A stretch of 64,000 nucleotides of DNA from Reticulascus tulasneorum. Its lineage: Eukaryota; Ascomycota; Sordariomycetes; Glomerellales; Reticulascaceae. The translations under genes were made by a program, and so were the position numbers. The notes under the pieces are model-generated. The model did no database searches and was not told the DNA's origin. It saw only the letters and a list, made by a program, of their open reading frames with translations. The stretch is taken from contig LSAX01000006.1 in assembly GCA_001557505.1 (NCBI GenBank), positions 310,001 through 374,000 of the forward strand, given 5' to 3'. Below are positions 56,532 to 64,000 of this stretch, in pieces. Each line of letters starts with the position of its first letter. Position 1 is the stretch's first letter.

Positions 56532-58408
56532 GTTCCGAATTCGGCTCGTGGACGCGGACCGGGATGGGCAATCCAACCGGGAGGGATGGCATGCAGGCAC
56601 TTCGGAGGCTTTCCAGTCACACCCGGCTATTTGGGACACAGCAGCGAGTCAAATAGCATGACTGTCTGACAATATCAGCGGTTGTCAGGATCATCGTTGG
56701 CAGAGCTGCTGGAAACCGAATTATTTTCCTGCTTGTCCTTTGACAGAGGAAGGGAAAGAAGAGTTTTTTATCGGAACTGCTTTTGTCCTAATAATGGTGG
56801 CGATTGATTCTGGGGAAGGCACGAAGGAAAGGCTTGTGCGATGTACAGTGCGTTAAAATCCCAGCTCGTGTCAATGTCGTACAGTGTGTAGAAATCGATA
56901 CTGTATTCCTTTTAGGCATCAGCACGCTTTTTTGGGTCTGCGACTTCAGGAGTCTCCGTCAAGGATTCCATCCAATTGTCCAACTCTCATTGCCTTCGAG
57001 GTTGCATCATTTGGATACTAGTTGTTCTCACCAGGATAAGAGACCGAGACCAAAAGAAGCACCTACTGATGTTACACACTCGACTGGCTGGAATCGTATT
57101 GCCCTGCCTCGTGGGCGATAACTGGTTAATTACAGCGATAGATGGGGAACCCCCCCCTTGTGGCCTTGCTGACCATCTTAGCTATCCACCCTAATAGTAG
57201 CCAGGGAACATGGTGTGCGATCAGCAATGCCAACTTCCAGACGACTGGAATGTAGCATTGGGGAGAGCTACCGAATCAATTCCCACGGTGCCTCTTCTCC
57301 AAGCATTCTCTTCCGCAGCCATGCAGGTCACATGTACTATCGCGTCCCAAGCTGGTGGCATTTGAGAGGCCATGGAAGGATCTTCCGCGTTTGGTGCGGT
57401 CAAGTGGAATACGACGAAAACGGCCACTTCGCCAAAGATCTCGGTCTGATTACCGAATGCCAGGCGGCATGCTAATACCGCAGCGTTGCGGCAATGGAAC
57501 GCCGTCGATACCGTACCGCCCACTCGAAGGGCATGTCCACGGCGCCAGGTCCCCTTACATTGGTTGGTGGAGTCTCCCGCAAGGTCTCATTCCAATCATG
57601 TTCGTGCCTCGTGATACCATATCTCCGCTAAATAATGCGTTAGAAATACAGTTCCGTTGGTTCCCCGGTTTGCGCGTCGGTGACAGGGCCGAAAGGCTGC
57701 CCTACAGCGTTACAATATCGCCCTTCCGCCCCACCGCGCACCTGATGTACCGTTACAATCGCACTTAACGAACTTGGTGTGCTTGGGGATCCCGGATCGG
57801 CTTCCCGCACTCGCTTTGACGTGGGGTAACGAGGCGATTGAAACAGTTAGCACGTTCCTTGGGTATTTTTGGTTCTAAGCATTTTCTATGTTTTTTCGTC
57901 GGGGAACGCCAATGACAGTGGTCTCAAGCTGAATCGTGCACCTAAGAATTCGAGGCTGCAATTGACCCCTAATCACCCCATGACGTGTATATACCAGAAT
58001 TAGAGCCTGGCCGGTCTCTGCTTATGGTAACCCTTTCATCTCCTTCAGAATGGACAGTTACGCCTGTCAGAGTCCTTTGACTGGGTCACCCTTGTCATGG
58101 AGCTTACCCAATTCAGGCAACCAGCAGAGTCTGGCTCCGTTTGGAACTCGGCCCCGCTGACATCTCGAGATGGGCGAAACATTTCCTCCTATCGGTGGAT
58201 TGCAATAATGTTTGGTATCCAGATCCATGATAGTCTCGACCAAGTACCAGTGAGGATTTCTGAGTGCCCGCCTGGTCCAGCTTTCTCGGACCAGAGTAAT
58301 AGGGGAACCAATTCCATAAAATGCTGATCGACTCCTCAATCCGCTTGCGGCTGCACCGCGCGGTAGCCCGAATCATATGCATTTCAGTCGCTTATCTGTA
58401 CTGCTACA
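56532..58408. other. Intergenic between divergent Artemis-like and cellobiose dehydrogenase genes
   Basis: A 1.9-kb region. Overlapping frames on both strands at 57215-57768 have balanced composition but no motif or splice partner. The CDH side carries one GTGGGG (57821-57826), which fits the CreA SYGGRG consensus, and a TATATA at 57988-57993, too far from the ATG to be convincing. No gene is called. Confidence 0.4.
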
Positions 58409-61145
58409 ATGAGGTCTTTTGGAGGCCTGCCAGGGCCGCTTTTGGCGGCATCATGGTGTAAGCTCCGTAGCCCGTCTTGTCGAGATCAACCCTAACTGTC
58501 TCTAGTCCTGGGATTATGCTCAGCTCAAAGCAGCTCACCGACCAAGTTTACTGATTCCAAGACCGGCATCATCTTCGACACATGGAGTGCGACAGGTGCT
58601 CAGACTGCAGGTGGCCTCACCTTTGGGTTTGCCATGCCCCAGAATGCCTTGACGACCGACGCCACAGAGTTTATTGGGTACCTGGTGAGTTTGCTGGGCA
58701 AGGGTCCTCGTATCTAACCATAACTGACCAGAACTGTAGGAATGCGCTTCGAAAAATGGTGCTGGAACGGGCTGGTGCGGAATTTCACTCGGAGGCTCCA
58801 TGACAAACAATCTTCTCGTCATGGGTTGGCCGAACAATAACGAAATTCTGACCACGTTCATGTGGGCAACCGGCTACGACATGCCCCAAGTCTACGCTGG
58901 CAATGCAAAACTGACCCAGATCTCATCCTCCATCAACTCCACACACTATTCTCTTATATACAGATGCCAGAACTGTCTGCAATGGGACCACAATGGTGCA
59001 ACTGGTGGGGTGTCTACCAGTGGTGGCTTCATGGTGCTTGGTTGGGCCCAGGCATTCACAAATCCAACGAACCCAACATGTCCAGCTCAGATCGGCCTTG
59101 TTCAGCATGAAAATCAAAACATCTTTGGAAGCCCTCTCGACAGCAATGTTGCGAACCCGTCTTATTCAGCCTGGGCTGCATTGGCAACGAAGACCGTCAC
59201 TGGAAATTGTGGCGGAGGAGGGCCATCAAGCACCTCCTCGCCTCCAACAACTTCTACAACGTCTAGCGCTGCAGGGCCAACGAAGACCGGCATACCAGTG
59301 CCATCAGGAACATATGACTATATTGTCATTGGTGGCGGTGCTGCTGGTATTCCATTGGCTGACAAGCTCAGCGAAGCCGGCAAAAGCGTGCTGCTGGTTG
59401 AGAAGGGGCCGCCTTCGTCCGGCCGATGGGGCGGAAGCATCAAGCCTCAGTGGCTATCTGGAACGAATCTGACTCGATTCGATGTTCCGGGCCTCTGCAA
59501 TGAAATATGGGTAGACTCTGCTGGCATTGCTTGCACCGATACTGATCAGATGGCGGGATGCGTCCTTGGAGGCGGCGCAGCTATCAACGCCGGGCTTTGG
59601 TGGAAGGTAAACCTACATGTCCCGAGATATTCTTCAGATAGTGACTGACCCGCGTAGCCATACGCGCAAGATTGGGATTACAATTTCCCCTCCGGCTGGA
59701 AATCCGGCGATGTCGCCGCTGCCACGAGCCGAGTCTTTTCGAGAATCCCTGGCACAACAACACCGTCACTCGATGGAAAGATATACCAAACCAAAGGATT
59801 TAACGCCATAGCTGGCGGCCTCAAATCATCAGGTTGGAGCGAACTCGCCTTGAACAGCAATCCCGATCGGAAGAATCGAACCTTTGGACAGACTCCATAC
59901 ATGTTCTCGAATGGTGAGAGAGGCGGGCCAATGGCCACGTATCTTGTCTCTGCGAGTAAACGCTCAAATTTCAAGCTGTGGACAAAGACTTCGGCCAAAC
60001 GGATCATTCGATCTGGTGGGCATGCTACCGGTATTGAAGTCGAGCCATATCTTGACGGCGGCTACGTCGGAACCGTCAATCTCACACCAGTTACTGGAAG
60101 AATCATCGTATCTTCTGGCACATTTGGTAGCGCCAAGTTATTGCTGAGAAGTGGCATTGGCCCCACGGATCAGCTGGAAGTTGTGAAGAGCTCTATCGAT
60201 GGGCCAACGATGATCACCAACAGTTCGTGGATCAATCTGCCAGTTGGATACAACTTGGAGGACCACACCAACACCGACACCGTTGTGACCCATCCCGATG
60301 TTGAATTTTATGACTTTTACGAGGCATACGATGATCCGAATGTGACTGACAAGAACGCCTATCTGAACAAACGGAGTGGCATTCTTGCGCAATCTGCACC
60401 AAACATTGGACCTCTCTTCTTCGATGAAATCAAGGGTGCCGACGGAGTTGTTCGACAGATGCAATGGACAGCTAGGATGGAGGGTAGCAATGGTACTCCA
60501 AATGGTAAGGGTATCACTATGAGTCAATATCTCGGGCGTGGCGCAAAGTCCAGAGGAAGGATGACCATTACCGCCGCTCTCAACACCATCGTCTCCACTT
60601 CCCCCTACCTTCGTGACCAAAATGACATTGAAGCTGTCATAAAGGGCATTGAGAATGTTCAAGCTGCTTTGAAGAATGTTGCTGGTCTAGTCTGGACTTA
60701 CCCCGCACCGAATACTAGTGTCCGAGACTTTGTTAACAACATGCTGGTCTCGCCGTCCAACAGACGAGCAAATCACTGGATCGGTAAGTTGCTTCACTTT
60801 GTTATCCACGTAACTTGCTGACGTTTCTCAGGAACTTGCAAGCTGGGCACCGACGATGGTCGCAACGGCGGCACAGCTGTCGTAGACACCAACACCAAGG
60901 TCTGGGGCTCCGACAATATTTTCGTGGTTGACGCCAGTATTTTCCCAGGCATGGTAACCACCAATCCATCTTCATACATTGTCGTTGCATCCGAACATGC
61001 ATCTCAGAAAATTCTGGCCCTTGCCCCTGCCAAAGGTCAGGCTAGATATGGCCAGTGCGGAGGGAAAACATGGACTGGCAGCTTTCAGTGTGCAGCGCCG
61101 TATACGTGTCAAGCTAAAGACGAATACTACTCGCAATGTCTGTGA
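58409..61145 (+). CDS. Cellobiose dehydrogenase with cytochrome domain, GMC flavin domain and CBM1
   Basis: Secreted flavocytochrome that oxidises cellobiose and can pass electrons through its heme domain to lytic polysaccharide monooxygenases. Five exons with introns at 58458-58505, 58685-58739, 59607-59657, 60784-60831 close to exactly 844 residues. After a signal peptide ([23 protein letters not shown]) comes the CDH-type cytochrome b domain with heme ligands Met60 (GFAMPQ) and His145 (STHYSL). A Ser/Thr/Pro linker follows, then the GMC flavin domain beginning [12 protein letters not shown] near 272, with [13 protein letters not shown] text. Catalytic His738 is in NHWIGTCKLG and Asn785 in VTTNPSS. 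A C-terminal CBM1 at 810-844 ([11 protein letters not shown]...YYSQCL) binds cellulose. The layout fits ascomycete class II CDH with CBM. Confidence 0.96.
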
Positions 61146-61845
61146 GACTGGCTAGAATTGTTATGATTTTCGTTGGTATATATTTACATAAGTAACACAA
61201 TGCACATATTCCATCACAACATAATGACTTCAGGTGCCATTGACAGGAAGCCTCAGCACAACCATCGTTAGCACGAGGACCGTGTTACCTATTCCCCGCA
61301 TTGAGCAAGAAAACCTGGGTTCGAACTGCTTTCACACACACATCCCCGGCCCCTGGGCGATTCGTCGGCAAGCCACTTCTCCGGGCTCAATACCTCTCCA
61401 ACTACCCTCTCGGTTCGTTCCCCCGTGACGTTGTATCGTAATAACGGAACGCAAGTGAAGTGCAATGATGATGTCGCATCACGAACTGGCCATTGGAGCG
61501 CCTACCAACTCCCCGGCCCACTCGGTGTTGCTACTGACTCTTGTTCTTCAGTTGGAGAAACATGTTTTAAGCGAACTCCCCACATTGTTCGGCATCCCTC
61601 TTCCCAGATATGGCCATTTAGCCTTCGTTTCTGGGCAAGTGGTGCAATTCATATGGACCAGTGGCTAAATCACCGAGGTGGAAAACCGCGGAATAGCTGG
61701 CGATCATGCGCTACTTCTCCAAACTTGGCAATATAACGAGTATTATGCGTTCATAAAAAGTCCTTCGTCCCGCCCCAGCTCTGTTGATGTTCTCTTTATC
61801 CCGGTTTCTGGACTCTGGGTGGCGACTTCACACACAAGATTCGAC
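61146..61845. other. Intergenic between CDH and GH43 genes
   Basis: About 700 bp. The downstream frame is open before the GH43 ATG but not supported as coding. A cctgggttcgaactg string near 61313 was checked as a tRNA T-arm and rejected. Nothing else is seen. Confidence 0.5.
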
Positions 61846-63073
61846 ATGGTGTCGTCAAATTCTCTGTTTGGAGGCATCTTTATTGCTCTTTCTTTGGTCT
61901 CGGCAGTCCTTGGAACCCCAGTCCAGTCACTGGACTTCAGCAATTATGGAATTAAGGCTGAAAGAGCCGATCCAAGCTTGGTCGGGTACCTGGGCGCCTT
62001 TTTCCTCGGTGCAGACCCATACGTGTACTTCTATCTCAGCAACGGCAATAACCCGACCTCCTTCAAGGCTCTGAACAAGGGACAGCCCGTTATGCGGCCT
62101 TCGAAGGGCACTGCTGGTGTTCGGGATCCCGCATTGGTACAAGGCGGCGGTGTAGAGGCTGGCAAGAAGTGGTATGTCGTTGGAACCGATCTCAATATTG
62201 GCAGAGTAAGTTTCGAACCAAGTTCCATCATGTGGTGTTGTGACGCCTCGAAACATTGGCTGACTGCGAGACAGACAACCTGGGATGCTGCTCAGCGAAA
62301 AGGTTCACGCGGCATATTTGTTTGGGAGAGCACAGATCTTGTAAATTGGGTGAATGAGAGGCTGGTGAGCGTCGAAGATTCGTCTGCCGGGATGGTTTGG
62401 GCACCAGAAGCTATTTGGGATCCTGATCAAGGCAAGTTTCACAAAAGAACTACAGACGTTTGCGGCTGACAGATTTTAGGCCATTATCTGGTCCACTGGG
62501 CCTCCAAGTTTGTAAGTTATCTGATCCTCAGAATCTAACCAAGCTAACCCCGCCTAGTATCCATCCTCGGACCCAAATCACACAGGAAGTCCTGGCCCCA
62601 TCCAGATCCGCTACGCCTACACCTCAGACTTCAAAACCTTCTCTGCCCCGCAGACGTACATCAATAAGTCCCCAACAAACATCATCGACCTGGACATTCT
62701 CCCGCTCTCCAACGATGGAAAATCTTTTGTCCGTTTTATGAAAGATGAGTCACTCAAGACAGTCTTCTGTGAGATCTCGACAACCGGCCTGTTCGGGACC
62801 TGGACAAGGCCAGGAGGAAATAGCGCCACTATCCAATCTGGCGTTGAAGGCCCAGCTGCCTATTTGGATAACCAGGCGGCTGGAAAAGTTCACTTGCTGC
62901 TAGATTTCTATGGGAGCGACGGTTATCGGCCCTATGAGTCTGGCAATCCGGGGAGTAACTCGGGATGGACGGCGAGTAGTCGGAATGGCTTCCCGGCGAA
63001 TTTGAGGCATGGGAGTGTGCTGCCGATAAACCAGACGTTGTATAATGCCCTCAACTCAAAATGGGGGCAGTAA
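61846..63073 (+). CDS. Secreted GH43 family glycoside hydrolase
   Basis: Extracellular hydrolase of family 43, whose members remove arabinose or xylose from hemicellulose or pectin. Four exons close to exactly 354 residues: introns 62206-62274 (GTAAGT...AGACAG), 62432-62479, 62512-62557 (GTAAGT...CCTAG). The second intron starts GCAAGT and ends TTTTAG; only as a GC-AG intron does it give IWDPDQGHYLVHWASKF. It is followed by a 32-nt micro-exon. The signal peptide is near MVSSNSLFGGIFIALSLVSAVLG. The GH43 catalytic-base motif is GVRDPALV near residue 90, and WAPEAIWDPDQG carries the pKa-modulator/acid region. One five-bladed propeller domain fills the protein; no binding module is attached. The exact substrate is not fixed. 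Confidence 0.88.
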
Positions 63074-63169
63074 ACAAGGTTACACAAACTCAACTTGCTA
63101 CAATGTCAGAAATTCTGCCCAGGCCTCTTTTAAGCGTTTAGAACATTTTGTTCTAGATTGCGATGCTCA

Positions 63170-64000
63170 CTATCTACTTGAGTTTGACTCCACCCCTGCA
63201 TCCTTCTCCTTTGGATTTATATCTTCCGCCACGTTCTCTGAATCTTCTGTGTTGGCATTGCTCTCTGAATCCGGTATTCTCTTCAATCCAATACCCACCA
63301 CTCCAAGAATGCTAGCAGCTGCCACAACCGATGCGACCAGGAAAGTCCTCGTGAGAGCGTGATTGTAAATCTCCAACAGCACAGGCAGGTCTTCAGAAGG
63401 AACCAAATCTGCCAGCAAAGTAGCACCGGAACCTGCAATTGCCTTTGCATCAACACCCGGAATATGTTCGCGAATCCCGCGAACAAGCGTACTCGCGAAG
63501 ACGGCCTGCGCCGCGGTGATGAATGTCGTGGGTCCAAAACATTGGAAGAACATCACAGCACCAACACCGATAGCCACGTCCCCTTCCGCGAGGAGACTTT
63601 GGACGGCAACAGCAGGCTGCTGAGTCGCCATGCCAATTCCCAATCCTGCTATCACCTGGAATGGTAGCCATAGGTTCAAGCCAGATGATACTTTGAGCGA
63701 AGAGAGCAGCCCGGCGCCAACAGAGACGAGAACGGTTCCTCCAAGCATGAATGGTTGATAGTATCCTGTTTTTGTCACAGCCCAGCCGCTGAAGAAGATA
63801 GTGATAATGAACGCAATACACAGTGCTAGGTAGCGCACGCCAGACTGCTCAGGGGATGTGCCCTGGATAGCTTGGAACCAGAGCGGGAGCTAATTTTGAG
63901 ATTTGTCAGCTTCTGCTCCTCGTTCGTGTCTGGCGTACTTACATAGTAAACCAGAGTAAAGAACGCGCTGTCTAAACAGAATGCGAATAGCGAGCCAGCG
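63170..64000 (-). CDS. MFS transporter, DHA-type drug/toxin efflux family (5' part cut by window edge)
   Basis: Only the C-terminal part, about 259 codons, is in the window. Exon boundaries: a partial exon from the right edge to 63943 ends FCLDSAFFTLVYY; intron 63942-63890 (GTAAGT...ATTAG); the last exon runs 63889-63170. The joined text FTLVYYLPLWFQAIQGTSPEQSGVRYLAL is the motif C-like region of 14-helix efflux permeases, and GLGIGMATQQPAVAVQ follows. The acidic, Lys-rich C-terminal tail is cytosolic. It could export drugs or toxins or carry sugars; the conserved blocks favour the DHA14 efflux group. It converges on the GH43 gene, about 100 bp apart. Confidence 0.85.

Noticed and set aside
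57215..57768. Overlapping frames on both strands upstream of CDH
   Set aside because: Composition is balanced but neither strand shows a family motif, splice partner or plausible full-length protein.
61300..61345. A tRNA-like T-arm (cctgggttcgaactg)
   Set aside because: The stem does not pair on the 3' side and no acceptor, D or anticodon arms are present.
1..64000. CRISPR arrays, transposons, LTRs and terminal inverted repeats
   Set aside because: No regularly spaced repeat array, reverse transcriptase, transposase or integrase motif was found in any frame, as expected for a euchromatic fungal segment.

Overview
This window is nuclear DNA of a filamentous ascomycete (Pezizomycotina). The evidence is short spliceosomal introns (about 45-140 bp) with GTAAGT/GTATGT donors and CTAAC branch sites, and gene families typical of such fungi: a HET-domain protein, a cellobiose dehydrogenase with CBM1, Dal5-type and DHA-type MFS transporters, a Pr1C-like subtilase and a DUF1479 protein. 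No rRNA, tRNA, CRISPR array or intact transposon was recognised. The order (Eurotiales, Sordariomycetes and so on) cannot be fixed from the sequence alone.

Layout. 0-11 kb is mostly housekeeping: the 5' part of a DUG2-like glutathione-degradosome gene (cut by the left edge), a nucleoside 2-deoxyribosyltransferase-like protein, an RGG-box protein, and the divergent pair LUC7 (U1 snRNP) and GPI16 (GPI transamidase). 11.5-15.1 kb is a 12-exon secreted subtilase. 17-19.4 kb is a probable pseudogene of an uncharacterised fungal two-repeat protein, interrupted by an in-frame TAG. 19.8-25 kb has three enzyme genes: a PRISE-type SDR, a DUF885 metallopeptidase-like protein and a secreted flavin amine oxidase. 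26-29 kb is one intronless VIT/vWA gene. 31.4-34.7 kb holds a secreted GH27 enzyme and a secreted kelch protein. 35-35.7 kb is a SAM methyltransferase. 36.4-42.2 kb has a HET-domain gene followed, on the other strand, by two small four-TM membrane protein genes. 42.4-44.4 kb is an amino-acid permease. 46.2-48.6 kb is a DUF1479 protein with a low-complexity N-terminus, preceded by 3.4 kb without a credible gene. 52-56.5 kb carries a Dal5-type MFS transporter and an Artemis/SNM1-type nuclease. 58.4-64 kb looks like a plant-biomass region: cellobiose dehydrogenase, a GH43 enzyme and a sugar/drug-type MFS transporter cut by the right edge.

All exon-intron models were built by hand from splice consensus, reading-frame continuity and family motifs. 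Most multi-exon models close in frame to a whole number of codons. Two internal introns (GH27 and GH43) make sense only as GC-AG introns. The least certain models are the 3' end of the first four-TM gene, the 5' end and repair status of the 17-19.4 kb pseudogene, and the possible small exon at 16.06-16.6 kb. I found no strong evidence of an undescribed system. The best leads are the HET gene with its unusual C-terminal domain beside the paired membrane proteins, the in-frame stop in an otherwise open gene, and the SDR/DUF885/amine-oxidase trio.
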